Of a stretch of DNA of 64,000 bases, positions 1-7,802 are shown in pieces. The notes under the pieces were generated by a model, which did no database searches, was not told where the DNA came from, and worked only from the letters and a program-made list of their open reading frames with translations. The position numbers and the translations under genes were made by a program. This stretch comes from Cognatiluteimonas telluris (GTDB lineage: Bacteria > Pseudomonadota > Gammaproteobacteria > Xanthomonadales > Xanthomonadaceae): assembly GCF_011320095.1 (NCBI RefSeq), contig NZ_JAANOY010000002.1:1-64000 (forward strand). Reading direction: 5' to 3'. Within the stretch, counting starts at the first letter, position 1; each line of letters opens with the position of its first letter.

Positions 1-227
1 GCTCTTCCGGTCTCGCCGCGCACTTCGGCGGCCACGCGCGCGGCGTTCGGCGTGGCGGCGGCATCCGCGCCGGGCTGCGCGCGCAGCGGCAGTTCGGGGG
101 GCATGGCCGGCGCCATCGCCCGTTCCGGGCTCGGTGCCTTGGCCTGTGCGGTGGGGAGGGCGACGGCGCCAGCGGCGAGCAGCAGGCAGGCGAGCAGGCC
201 GGTGCGGAGCGGGGAGGGCAGGGTCAT
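1..227 (-). CDS. Secreted protein, N-terminal part only
   Basis: An open frame reads leftwards from an ATG at 225-227 and runs off the window. Only about 75 residues are visible. The N-terminus, MTLPSPLRTGL followed by a Leu/Ala-rich stretch ending in TAQA, looks like a Sec signal peptide cleaved near residue 29. It is followed by a Pro/Ala-rich linker. The function cannot be named because the mature domain lies outside. No strong ribosome binding site is seen. It is transcribed in the same direction as the phospholipase D-like gene upstream, with a gap of about 43 bp, so cotranscription is possible. Confidence 0.5.
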   Translation of the reverse strand, partial: MTLPSPLRTGLLACLLLAAGAVALPTAQAKAPSPERAMAPAMPPELPLRAQPGADAAATPNAARVAAEVRGETGR

Positions 228-270
228 CGGCACATGATGACCCAGCCGGCGTGGCCCGTGCGTGGTTGCC

Positions 271-1563
271 TCAGAGCTGGGACCGCAGCGGCTGGATGAA
301 GCGCTCGGCGAACTTCTCCTTCAGCGGCCGATGCTTCCACTGCTGGTAGGTGTACTGCTTGGTCGGCTTGAGGTCGTTCTCGAACACCCGCGTCATCCGC
401 TGCGCGAACGCCTCGTCGTAGACGTTGAGGCTGGCCTCGTCGTTGAGCTCGAACGAGCGCAGGTCGAAGTTGGTCGAGCCGACCGACACCATCTGTCCGT
501 CCACGATCAGCATCTTGTCGTGGAACATCGTCGGCTCGTATTCGTACATCTCCACGCCTGCCAGCAGCAGCGGTCCCCAGCCGGCCTTGGAGGCCATCCG
601 CGCCGCATCCGAATCGGTGTTCTTGCCCGGCATGACGATGCGGACCCGCACGCCGCGATGGCGTGCCGCGACCAGCGCATTGGTGATCAGGTCGTCGGGG
701 ATGAAATACGCGGCCTCCAGGTCGATGGACTTCTCGGCCGCAGCGAGCACCATCAGGTACATCAGGTGCATGCTTTCGCTGCCGCTGGATGGCGAGCTGA
801 CGAACATGTTAGCGTCCATGTCGCCGGCCGGCTGCAGCGGCGGGAAGAAGTCCACGCCGTTGAGCACCTCGCCGCTGGTCTTGATCCAGTTGTCGTTGAA
901 GGCCGCCTGCATCTGCGCGACCACCGGGCCCTCGATGCGGAAGTGGATGTCGCGCCAGTGGTCCGGATCCTGCGCGTGGCCCTTCCATGGGTCGCCGATG
1001 CCGACGCCGCCGGTGAAACCCACCTTGCCGTCGATCACCAGCAGCTTGCGGTGGGTGCGGTTGTTCATCCGCGTCAGGTTGTACCAGTGCAGCGGCCGGT
1101 AGCGCTCGACGTGGACGCCGGCCTCCTTCATCTGCGTCAGCAGGCTTTCGTCCATGCTCACGCTGCCGGCCCAGTCGATGGTGACGTTGACGTTGACGCC
1201 CGCGCGCGCGCGTTCGCTCAGGGCATCGGCGAATTCCCTGCCGATCTCCCCCGACCAGTAGATGTAGGTCTCGAAGGTGATGGTCTTCTTCGCCGAGCGG
1301 ATGCCCTGGAGCATGGCCGGGAAGATCTCGTCGCCGTTTTCAAGGTCGGTGACGTGGTTGCCGTGCAGGATCGCCGGCCCGAGCAGCACGCCCATCTCGC
1401 GGCGGAACTGCGGGTCGGCCACGGCATAACGATGTTCGATCTTGCGCTCGAGCTTTTTTTCCGGGGTCGCGAGGTTGAGTGCAACCACCACGACGAGACC
1501 GGTGACGAGCACGGTGATCAGGATGGTCCAGACCATTCGACGACGACTCCACGGCAAGGCCAC
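271..1563 (-). CDS. Phospholipase D-like / cardiolipin synthase family protein
   Basis: 430 residues with two phospholipase D HKD motifs: HRKLLVID at H161/K163/D168 and HDKMLIVD at H338/K340/D345. A single N-terminal membrane segment covers residues 11-30, after a basic RRR. The layout (one N-terminal anchor and two PLD domains facing the periplasm) fits the ClsB/ClsC-like cardiolipin synthases, which condense phosphatidylglycerol or transfer phosphatidyl groups. The 430-residue length also fits that group. The exact substrate cannot be read from sequence; a phosphatidyltransferase or phospholipase role is the family expectation. Start chosen as the ATG just before the basic/TM segment. Confidence 0.85.
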   Translation of the reverse strand: MALPWSRRRMVWTILITVLVTGLVVVVALNLATPEKKLERKIEHRYAVADPQFRREMGVLLGPAILHGNHVTDLENGDEIFPAMLQGIRSAKKTITFETYIYWSGEIGREFADALSERARAGVNVNVTIDWAGSVSMDESLLTQMKEAGVHVERYRPLHWYNLTRMNNRTHRKLLVIDGKVGFTGGVGIGDPWKGHAQDPDHWRDIHFRIEGPVVAQMQAAFNDNWIKTSGEVLNGVDFFPPLQPAGDMDANMFVSSPSSGSESMHLMYLMVLAAAEKSIDLEAAYFIPDDLITNALVAARHRGVRVRIVMPGKNTDSDAARMASKAGWGPLLLAGVEMYEYEPTMFHDKMLIVDGQMVSVGSTNFDLRSFELNDEASLNVYDEAFAQRMTRVFENDLKPTKQYTYQQWKHRPLKEKFAERFIQPLRSQL

Positions 1564-1670
1564 GACTCCGGTTCAGGGCATCGGCGCATGGGCTGGCGCA
1601 CGCTGTGCCGGCGACCGAAAGCTCAACAGTGGAGGCAGCGGGTTCAGCAAGCCGTGAAAGTCGCGTGTGG

Positions 1671-2171
1671 CTAGTGGTACCAGGCCCACGCGAACAGGCC
1701 CAGCATGGCGATCGCCAGCATCAGCTTCAGCGCGACCCCGAAGGCGATCCCGAGCCAGGTGCCGATGCCCACCCGCGTGGCGTGGCCGAGGCGGGAAGCA
1801 CTGACGGAGCGGCCATGAAGCAGTTCACCGGCAAGCGCGCCGGCAAACGGCCCGACGAACAGTCCGATCGGGGCGAAGAACACCCCGGCAAGCGTGCCGA
1901 TCACCGCGCCCGCCAAGGCCATCCGGCTGGCGCCCACCCGCCGCGCGCCGATCGCCGCTGCCCAGAAGTCCACCGCCAGCGACAACAGCGTCAGCAGGCC
2001 GAGCACGACCAGCGTCACCGCGCCGATCTGCTGGAAGCCACCGACCCAGGCGGCCAGCAGCATGCCGATGAAGACCAGGGGAATGCCGGGCAGTGCCGGC
2101 AGCACGATGCCGACCAGCCCGACCATGACCAGTACGGCGGCGATTGCGTAGAGCAGGGTGTCTGGCGTCAT
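1671..2171 (-). CDS. DUF456 family small membrane protein
   Basis: 166 residues, almost entirely hydrophobic and glycine-rich with about four membrane segments (roughly residues 5-45, 48-70, 80-125 and 140-165). The pattern GIVLPALPGIPLVFIG near the N-terminus and the Gly/Ala-rich middle (AGAVIGTLAGVFFAPIG) are typical of the DUF456 family. Members are inner-membrane proteins of unknown function. It stands alone, 107 bp upstream of the phospholipase D-like gene on the same strand, so the two may be cotranscribed. No function is assigned. Confidence 0.75.
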   Translation of the reverse strand: MTPDTLLYAIAAVLVMVGLVGIVLPALPGIPLVFIGMLLAAWVGGFQQIGAVTLVVLGLLTLLSLAVDFWAAAIGARRVGASRMALAGAVIGTLAGVFFAPIGLFVGPFAGALAGELLHGRSVSASRLGHATRVGIGTWLGIAFGVALKLMLAIAMLGLFAWAWYH

Positions 2172-2223
2172 GGCGGCAAGGATCGCGTTCTTTCGCGGGT
2201 GTCGTCGTGAGTGCCGTCAAGGC

Positions 2224-2251
2224 AAAAAAAACGACCCGCCGAAGCGGGTCG
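2224..2251 (-). terminator. Rho-independent terminator of the M35 peptidase gene
   Basis: Read on the minus strand: CGACCCGC, a TTCG tetraloop, GCGGGTCG, then eight T. An 8-bp perfect stem with a U-tract, 21 bp after the peptidase stop codon. Confidence 0.9.
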
Positions 2252-2271
2252 CCTGGTGATGGTGCCGCGGC

Positions 2272-3345
2272 TCAGTTCTGCGACGGATTGTTCTCGGCGA
2301 AGTACTCGTGGTTGTCGGCGTTGTCCAGCGCATTGGTCGGATTGGTCGCGGCGAGGTTCTTCGCCGCGGACTGGCCGTACACCCAGTCGTTGGTGCCGGC
2401 GACGACATCGAAGTGGCTCATCTCGTGGATCAGGGTGCCGGCCTTGGAGTCGGTGCCCTTCGCCGGTGCCGGCCAGAACGCACGGCAGACGAAGATCTCG
2501 TACGGGCGGTTGGCGTAGACGTGGGCGTACTCGCTGCCGTTGCAGCCGCAGTTGATCTTCACCTGGCCGCCGGACTGGTCCATCGCGTTGTCGATCGCGA
2601 CGAAGTGGCTGGAGGCGGTGTTGTAGCGGCTGGACGTATAGCTGCCGAACCACGTCGTGTAGCGCGCGCCCACGGTGCCGCCGGCGAGGTAGTTGCGCGC
2701 GTTCTGTGTGTAGCCGCGGGCATCGACCACGGCCTGGCCGCTCTGGTTGATCTGGGTCGACGAGCAGCTGGCGAAGGTCACGCCGTTGACGACCGTCGTA
2801 CTGCCGCCGCCGCCGCTGCCGGGCTTCTTGTGGCCGGCCCTGGCGGCGCTGTTCCAGACCTGCAATGGCGCACTCTGCAGCAGCATTGGCAATCCGCGGC
2901 TGGTCCTGAGCATGCGGCCGTCGGACATCGACGCGTGCTGCAGCGGCGAGGACAGCGTGACGGTGTACTGCCCGGCCTTGTCCAGCGCGTAGAACTCGCC
3001 CAGGTCCACCACCGTGCGGTAGCTCTGTCCCGGACGCAGGATGGCGAAGTCCGACGGACCCGGCAGGCCGCGCTTGGCGAGCATGCCTTCGTAGGCCACC
3101 GGCTGCCCGTCGCGGCTGACGCGGAACAGGTTGGCCTGCAGCTCGCCGCTGGGCAGCTGCCACTTCGGCACGCGCGCGACCTTGTTGCTGGTGTTGGTGA
3201 CGATCACTTCGACCGCGCCGTCGCCGGCGAACATGCCGACCCGCAGGGGGTTGACCGGAGCGTTGCGTGGAGCAGCCAGGGCGACGGCGATGCCGCCGCA
3301 GAGGATGGCGGTGACGGCGGCAATGCGTGCGACGGGGACACTCAT
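2272..3345 (-). CDS. Secreted M35 (deuterolysin-type) zinc metallopeptidase
   Basis: 357 residues counted from the ATG at 3343-3345, which has GGAG about 10 nt upstream; the frame stays open further upstream, but no better start is seen. Residues 1-24 form a signal peptide ending in VALA. A propeptide-like beta-rich region (about 25-175) precedes the catalytic domain (about 190-357). The catalytic domain carries HEMSH (H307, E308, H311) followed by GTNDWVYG, with the third zinc ligand Asp320. This HExxH plus GTxDxxYG pair is the aspzincin signature of family M35, as in peptidyl-Lys metallopeptidases. A Gly/Ser-rich linker (GSGGGGS) sits between the domains. Expected to be an extracellular endopeptidase. 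A strong terminator follows, so the gene is monocistronic. Confidence 0.9.
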   Translation of the reverse strand: MSVPVARIAAVTAILCGGIAVALAAPRNAPVNPLRVGMFAGDGAVEVIVTNTSNKVARVPKWQLPSGELQANLFRVSRDGQPVAYEGMLAKRGLPGPSDFAILRPGQSYRTVVDLGEFYALDKAGQYTVTLSSPLQHASMSDGRMLRTSRGLPMLLQSAPLQVWNSAARAGHKKPGSGGGGSTTVVNGVTFASCSSTQINQSGQAVVDARGYTQNARNYLAGGTVGARYTTWFGSYTSSRYNTASSHFVAIDNAMDQSGGQVKINCGCNGSEYAHVYANRPYEIFVCRAFWPAPAKGTDSKAGTLIHEMSHFDVVAGTNDWVYGQSAAKNLAATNPTNALDNADNHEYFAENNPSQN

Positions 3346-3455
3346 CAGGGGTATCTCCAGGATCGGGGTGGGCGTCACGGAATGGACGTGACGCACGTTA
3401 ACCAACGCTGAGCGGGCAGGCACCTTGCGCTGCAGCAAGTCGCCGGCGTATGCAT

Positions 3456-3482
3456 AAAAAAAGGCCCGCCGGAGCGGGCCTT
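3456..3482 (-). terminator. Rho-independent terminator after the glycine-zipper lipoprotein gene
   Basis: On the minus strand GGCCCGC, a short CTCCG loop, GCGGGCC, then seven T. It lies 17 bp after the stop of the lipoprotein gene. Confidence 0.88.
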
Positions 3483-3498
3483 CGTTGCCGGTCCGAGC

Positions 3499-3978
3499 CT
3501 ACTGGAGGTAGGCGCGGCCGTTGCTCACCCGCACGTAGGAGCCTTCGCGGATGCCCCCGAGGTCGCTCTGGGTCACGACCGTGGTGCGGCCATCGTTCAT
3601 GCGCACGTAGACGTTGTAGACGCCCTGTGCCTGGGCGTGGTTCTGGATCGCGTTGCCCGCAACCGCACCGGCGACCGCGCCGGCGGCGGTGGCGACGTTC
3701 TTGTTGCCGGCGCTGCCGCCGGTCTTGTCGGAAATCTCGCGACCCGCCACGGCGCCGACGATACCGCCCAGGACCGCGCCGGTGGCGTTGGGAACGTTGC
3801 TGTTGGAGGTGGAGGCGACCTCGATGCGGGTCACGGTGCCGCAGTCGTAGCAGGCCGCGCTGCTGGAGACGGGAGCGGCGTTGCCGTAGCCGTAGCCGGA
3901 GCCGGGACTTGTCGTGGCGCAGCCCGCCGCGGCCAGCGAAGCGAGCAGCGCGGTGGTGCCGATCAGACGGATGTTCAT
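3499..3978 (-). CDS. Glycine-zipper 17 kDa-antigen-like outer membrane lipoprotein
   Basis: 159 residues from an ATG at 3976-3978 with AGGAG 8 nt upstream. The N-terminal signal ends in SLAAAGC, a type II (lipoprotein) cleavage site. Residues about 60-130 contain repeated GxxxG/AxxxG motifs (GGIVGAVAG and GAVAGAVAGNAI), the glycine-zipper 2TM pattern of the Rickettsia 17 kDa surface antigen family. The C-terminus (YNVYVRMNDGRTTVV) resembles the small beta-rich tail seen in this family. Probably an outer-membrane lipoprotein with an envelope-integrity role; the exact role is unknown. Monocistronic, with its own terminator. Confidence 0.8.
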   Translation of the reverse strand: MNIRLIGTTALLASLAAAGCATTSPGSGYGYGNAAPVSSSAACYDCGTVTRIEVASTSNSNVPNATGAVLGGIVGAVAGREISDKTGGSAGNKNVATAAGAVAGAVAGNAIQNHAQAQGVYNVYVRMNDGRTTVVTQSDLGGIREGSYVRVSNGRAYLQ

Positions 3979-4286
3979 GCGGATCTCCTGGGGGGCCGAG
4001 GGAGGCGGGAGCCGTTGCTCCGGACCGTGGCCCACCTTAGGAGCGGCTTGGTGAATGGCCGGTCAAGCGTGCCGTCGGCGCGGGTAACCGTCAGCGGGGA
4101 TTCATCGCGCCGGCGGGCGGCCCTCGATGCCAAGGCCGGCTGGCACGCGAAGGGGAGGATCGGGGGACCCAATCCGTGGCGCCATGTGTTGCCCGCCCAG
4201 CGGCCGCCGGGCCAGGTCGCGAAGGGCGGGACGCGTGCGCAGCTTGCTGGCGACGGGGTGGATTCACCCACCCCTCGCGCCGCGCC

Positions 4287-4703
4287 TCAGTTGCGGAATT
4301 CCTTGTGGCAGGCGCTGCAGTTGTCGCTGATGCTCGCCAGGGTGGTACCCACGCCGGCACAGTTGAGCGGCGGGTTGGCCAGCGCGCTGTCCAGCGTCGC
4401 ACGCAGGTCGCTCGCATGCTTGGCGAAGCGCTGGTCGTCGCGCAGGTCCGGGAAGGCCGGCTCGATGTCGTTGGCCATCGTCCGCAATGCCTGCAGGTGG
4501 GGCAGGGTGTCGGTCGCGGCGCAGCGGTTCTGCTCGGTGGCGGCCTTGAGCTGGTGCACGTGCCAGCCCTGGACCTCCATCACGCTGGAGGGAAAATGGT
4601 CCTGGCGCGCGTCGATCGCGCGCATCGCCATCACCGTGCCGATGATTCCCATGGCCAGGCCGATCAGGAACAGGAACAGGTAACGGGACGCGTTGCTGGC
4701 CAT
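4287..4703 (-). CDS. Membrane-anchored cytochrome c'-like monoheme protein
   Basis: 138 residues. The N-terminus is a membrane anchor (residues 8-27, LFLFLIGLAMGIIGTVMAMR). The rest is a predicted helical bundle ending in a single C-terminal haem site CSACH (C129, C132, H133), the position expected of class II cytochromes c (cytochrome c'). Anchoring to the inner membrane, with the domain in the periplasm, is unusual for soluble cytochrome c' and is read from the hydrophobic N-terminus. Likely role: gas binding (NO) or electron transfer. It stands alone, divergent from tcdA. Confidence 0.75.
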   Translation of the reverse strand: MASNASRYLFLFLIGLAMGIIGTVMAMRAIDARQDHFPSSVMEVQGWHVHQLKAATEQNRCAATDTLPHLQALRTMANDIEPAFPDLRDDQRFAKHASDLRATLDSALANPPLNCAGVGTTLASISDNCSACHKEFRN

Positions 4704-4789
4704 CGGTCACTCCTCGGGCGGTGTGGCGGCGACCATACCATGCGTCCCCGCGGGGCCAGGCTGCGTTGGGCGGCCGCTAGACTGTGCGC

Positions 4790-5590
4790 ATGGAACGCGA
4801 CTGGACCGATCGTTTCGCCGGCATCGACCGCCTGTACGGGCGTGGCGCGCTGGCCTGTTTCCGTGCGTCGGGGATCGCGGTGGTCGGACTGGGCGGCGTG
4901 GGTTCGTGGGCAGCCGAAGCCTTCGCCCGCAGCGGCATCGGCCGGCTGGCGCTGATCGACGCCGACGACCTGTGCCTGTCCAACACCAACCGGCAATTGC
5001 CGGCGCTTGCGGGCCAATACGGCCGCGGCAAGGCCGAGGCGATGGCCGAGCGATGCCGTGCGATCAATCCGGCGATCCAGGCCGATGCCGTCGCCTCCTT
5101 CCTGACGCCTTCGAACCTGGAGTCGCTGCTGGGCGGGGGCTTCGACCTGGTGCTCGATGCCTGCGACAGTTTCCGCGCCAAGCTCGAGGCGATTGCCTGG
5201 TGCCGTCGCCGCAAGCAGCCGATCATCACCGTGGGCTCCGCCGGCGGGCGCACCGATCCCACCCAGGTGCGCGTCCGCGACCTGTCGCGCACCGAGCACG
5301 ATGCGATGTTGTCGCTGATCCGCAAGAAGTTGCGCGCGGATTTCAATTTTCCGCGCAACGCCGACCGTTATTTCGGCGTGCCGGCGATCTACTCGCTGGA
5401 AAACGTGCGCTATCCGCAGGCCGATGGCAGCGTGTGCGGGTTGCGCCCCAGGCTTGATCCGGACGCTGCATTGAAGCTCGATTGTGGTGCCGGCCTGGGT
5501 GCGGCGACCCACATCACCGGCGCGTTCGCATTCGCCGCCGTCGGCAAGGCGCTGGAAACGCTGCTCAAGCATCGCCGCGTCGCTGCGTAG
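4790..5590 (+). CDS. tcdA: tRNA threonylcarbamoyladenosine dehydratase
   Basis: 266 residues. ThiF/MoeB/E1-like fold: an N-terminal Rossmann motif GLGGVGSWAAEAFARSGIG, then LIDADDLCLSNTNRQ, the ATP/adenylate-binding region of the CsdL/TcdA group. TcdA uses ATP to cyclise N6-threonylcarbamoyladenosine at position 37 of ANN-decoding tRNAs. The ATG at 4790 is preferred; an in-frame GTG at 4784 would add two residues. Length matches E. coli TcdA (about 268 residues). The C-terminal FAFAAVGKALETLL resembles the family's membrane-associated tail. Convergent with tatD. Confidence 0.9.
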   Translation: MERDWTDRFAGIDRLYGRGALACFRASGIAVVGLGGVGSWAAEAFARSGIGRLALIDADDLCLSNTNRQLPALAGQYGRGKAEAMAERCRAINPAIQADAVASFLTPSNLESLLGGGFDLVLDACDSFRAKLEAIAWCRRRKQPIITVGSAGGRTDPTQVRVRDLSRTEHDAMLSLIRKKLRADFNFPRNADRYFGVPAIYSLENVRYPQADGSVCGLRPRLDPDAALKLDCGAGLGAATHITGAFAFAAVGKALETLLKHRRVAA

Positions 5591-5629
5591 TTTGCGGCTG
5601 GAGCCGCGGGCTGCGAAGGAATCCCGCGA

Positions 5630-5672
5630 AAAAAGAAGCGCCCGGTCGGCCAGCGAACGACCAGGCCCGGCG
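5630..5672 (-). terminator. Possible terminator between tcdA and tatD
   Basis: On the minus strand an imperfect GC-rich hairpin built around GCGCC and GGGCGC arms with a TTCG loop is followed by CTTCTTTTTT. It lies right after the tatD stop. The stem is imperfect, so the call is tentative. Confidence 0.4.
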
Positions 5673-5673
5673 C

Positions 5674-6459
5674 CTACGCGGGAGCCAACCCAAACAATCG
5701 CTCGGCATTGCCGGTCGTCGCTTTTGCGATCAGCGCCGGGTCCTCCGAGCGCAGATCTGCGATCACCTGCAGGACGTCGACGATGCGCGCGGGTTCGTTG
5801 CGCTGGCCCCGATGCTGCGAGTCGGGCTGGTCCGGTGAATCGGTTTCCAGCAGCAACTGATCGAGGGGAATCGCGGCGGCCAGTTTGCGCAGCCGATTGG
5901 CGCGCCCATAGGTCACCGGGCCGCCGAGTCCGACCAGGAAGCCGAGATCGTGGAGTTGCCGCGCCTGCTCTGCGCTGCCGGCGAAGCTGTGCACCACGCC
6001 GCGCACGCCGCCCGTCGCCTTGATGGCGATGATCACGGCTTCGACCGCGCGCCGGGCGTGGATCACCAGCGGCAGTCCATGTTCGCGCGCGATCGCCAGC
6101 TGGCCGCGGAAGTAGAACTGCTGGGTTTCGACATCGAGGCCATCGACATGGAAATCCAGGCCGCATTCGCCGATCGCCGGCGGGCGTTCGCGCTCGATCC
6201 ATTCGCGCAGGTCGTCCAGGTGCCGCGGCTGGTGCGCGGCCAGGAACATTGGATGCAGGCCGTAGGCCGGATACAGGCCGTCGAATTTACGGCAGACGTC
6301 GCGCAGGCCAGGCCATCCGGCCGCCTCGATCGCCGGCACCAGCTGGCGCGTGACGCCGGCGGCGCGCGCGCGCTCGACCACGGCGGCGCGGTCGGAATCG
6401 AATTCGGCCACGTCCAGGTGGCAGTGGCTGTCGAACAGGCGCGGACCGTCGGAAGGCAT
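5674..6459 (-). CDS. TatD family metal-dependent hydrolase / DNase
   Basis: 261 residues from the ATG at 6457-6459, which places the FDSHCHLD metal motif (H12, H14) at the very N-terminus as in the family; an upstream extension lacks conserved sequence. Further ligands are seen in GECGLDFH (Glu), VIHARRA (His), VHSFAGS (His) and LLETDSP (Asp). TatD proteins are TIM-barrel 3'-5' exonucleases/AP endonucleases or D-tyrosyl-tRNA-like hydrolases; the YjjV or YcfH subgroup cannot be decided here. The gene for a small membrane protein ends 13 bp upstream, so the two are probably cotranscribed. Confidence 0.88.
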   Translation of the reverse strand: MPSDGPRLFDSHCHLDVAEFDSDRAAVVERARAAGVTRQLVPAIEAAGWPGLRDVCRKFDGLYPAYGLHPMFLAAHQPRHLDDLREWIERERPPAIGECGLDFHVDGLDVETQQFYFRGQLAIAREHGLPLVIHARRAVEAVIIAIKATGGVRGVVHSFAGSAEQARQLHDLGFLVGLGGPVTYGRANRLRKLAAAIPLDQLLLETDSPDQPDSQHRGQRNEPARIVDVLQVIADLRSEDPALIAKATTGNAERLFGLAPA

Positions 6460-6472
6460 GACGGTGGGTCGA

Positions 6473-6694
6473 TCAATCCCGTCGCGGGCCGGGGCCGGGG
6501 TTGCGGACGCCGTCGCGCGATTTCCAGTTCGCAAGCAGCAGCGTGCCCAGGCCCAGCAACAGCTCGTCGGCGAAGGGAATGACGTCGGGGATGACGAGAT
6601 CCACCACGAACAGGGCCGCGGTCACCAGGAACAGCCGCGGGAAACCCAGGCGCCCGAACCAGCGCAACAACGGGCCCAGCAGGAGGTTGGCCAT
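6473..6694 (-). CDS. Small two-helix membrane protein (DUF6116-like)
   Basis: 73 residues. The N-terminal half is hydrophobic with a Trp/Phe-rich segment (LLLGPLLRWFGRLGFPR), then two membrane spans around LFLVTAALFVVDLVI and ADELLLGLGTLLLANW. The pattern FVVDLVIPDVIPFADE, with acidic and proline residues between the helices, resembles small membrane proteins annotated DUF6116 in Xanthomonadales; this match is from memory and tentative. It precedes tatD in the same direction by 13 bp. Function unknown. Confidence 0.65.
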   Translation of the reverse strand: MANLLLGPLLRWFGRLGFPRLFLVTAALFVVDLVIPDVIPFADELLLGLGTLLLANWKSRDGVRNPGPGPRRD

Positions 6695-6856
6695 CAGTGC
6701 TCGTCCGAAGCGGTGGCGGCGACGCTAGCACGACGGCTGTCACGGTCCCGGCGTAGCGCGGGCCCGTCCACGGCGCGTGATCGGCCCTTGTTCAGGTTTC
6801 CGGTGGTGGAATCGCCGCGTCAATCGATGCGGGCCTGCCCGCCAACAGGAGCCACC

Positions 6857-7675
6857 ATGAAAAGCAACACCCTCGCAATCGCACTGGCTTCGCTGCTGGT
6901 CGGCGGCGTCGCCGTGGCCGCATTCGAGAGCACGCGTGGCCACGCCTCCGATCCGGCGACCAACGCCGCCGTCACCGCTGCCGCGCCGGAAGGCCTGGCG
7001 ACGGCAGACGCCGCCGCCGACGCGTCGATCCCGCCCGCTGGCCAACTCGAGTACGCCGACGTCGTCAACGTGGTGCCGGTCACCGAAAAGCAGAAGCTCT
7101 ACGCGCAGGTCATCGGCACCGATCCGGTGCGCGAGACGTCGAGCGTTTCCACCCCGCACGAAGAGTGCAACGACGTCGTGGTTCAGGAGCAGGCGCCGCG
7201 TCGTGACCCGCGCAACATCGGTGGCACCGTCGCGGGCGCCGTCATCGGCGGCCTCGTCGGCAACCAGGTCGGTGGCGGCACCGGCAAGAAGCTGGCGACG
7301 GTCGGTGGCGCCGTGGGTGGCGCATTTGCCGGCCGCGCGATCGAGCAGCACCACGCCGAGAACAAGATGATCAGCCGCACCGAGCGCCAGTGCCACACGG
7401 TGACGTCGACCTCGCAGTCCTCGCGCGTGGTCGCTTACAACGTGACCTACCGCAATCCGGACGGCACCACCGGCACCATGCGCCTGGGCAGCAAGCCAGG
7501 TAGTCGCATCGCGCTGGGCAGCGAAGACCATACCGTCGCCTACAAGGTGACCTACCGTTACGACGGCCAGGAAAACACCGTGCGCATGGACCACAAGCCG
7601 GGCGACCGCTTGCCGGTGGTCGACGGCCAGGTCGTGACCCAGGTGGCCTCGGCCGGCGGCAGCGACCACGGCTGA
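6857..7675 (+). CDS. Glycine-zipper secreted/outer membrane protein
   Basis: 272 residues from the ATG at 6857, with AGGAG 7 nt upstream. Residues 1-22 form a signal peptide (LLVGGVAVA, then AFEST). After an Ala-rich region comes a glycine-zipper hairpin around residues 125-160 (GGTVAGAVIGGLVGNQVGGG and VGGAVGGAFAGRAIEQ). The C-terminal domain contains two similar beta units (VAYNVTYRNPDG and VAYKVTYRYDGQ, about 190-260), an internal repeat. The arrangement matches the YMGG/glycine-zipper 2TM envelope proteins common in Xanthomonadales; the function is not established. A clear terminator follows. It is a second, longer relative in type of the lipoprotein at 3499-3978. Confidence 0.75.
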   Translation: MKSNTLAIALASLLVGGVAVAAFESTRGHASDPATNAAVTAAAPEGLATADAAADASIPPAGQLEYADVVNVVPVTEKQKLYAQVIGTDPVRETSSVSTPHEECNDVVVQEQAPRRDPRNIGGTVAGAVIGGLVGNQVGGGTGKKLATVGGAVGGAFAGRAIEQHHAENKMISRTERQCHTVTSTSQSSRVVAYNVTYRNPDGTTGTMRLGSKPGSRIALGSEDHTVAYKVTYRYDGQENTVRMDHKPGDRLPVVDGQVVTQVASAGGSDHG

Positions 7676-7703
7676 CGCCTGGATTGCAGGGGGTTTCCCG
7701 AAG

Positions 7704-7727
7704 GGGCCGGAGCGATCCGGCCCTTTT
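7704..7727 (+). terminator. Rho-independent terminator after the glycine-zipper gene
   Basis: Perfect 8-bp stem GGGCCGGA/TCCGGCCC with a GCGA loop, followed by TTTT. It lies 29 bp after the stop codon. Confidence 0.85.
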
Positions 7728-7802
7728 CCGTGTCCGCGGCCGGGGTGCCGCGCTGCAGCATGGGCCGATACAATGGCGGTTTCCCGTCGAGCGAAGCCCG
7801 CC

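Noticed and set aside
262-1674. Long plus-strand open frame of about 470 codons over the phospholipase D gene
   Set aside because: It is antisense to a gene with clear HKD motifs and arises from high GC content; its translation is rich in Arg/His/Asp with no recognisable domain.
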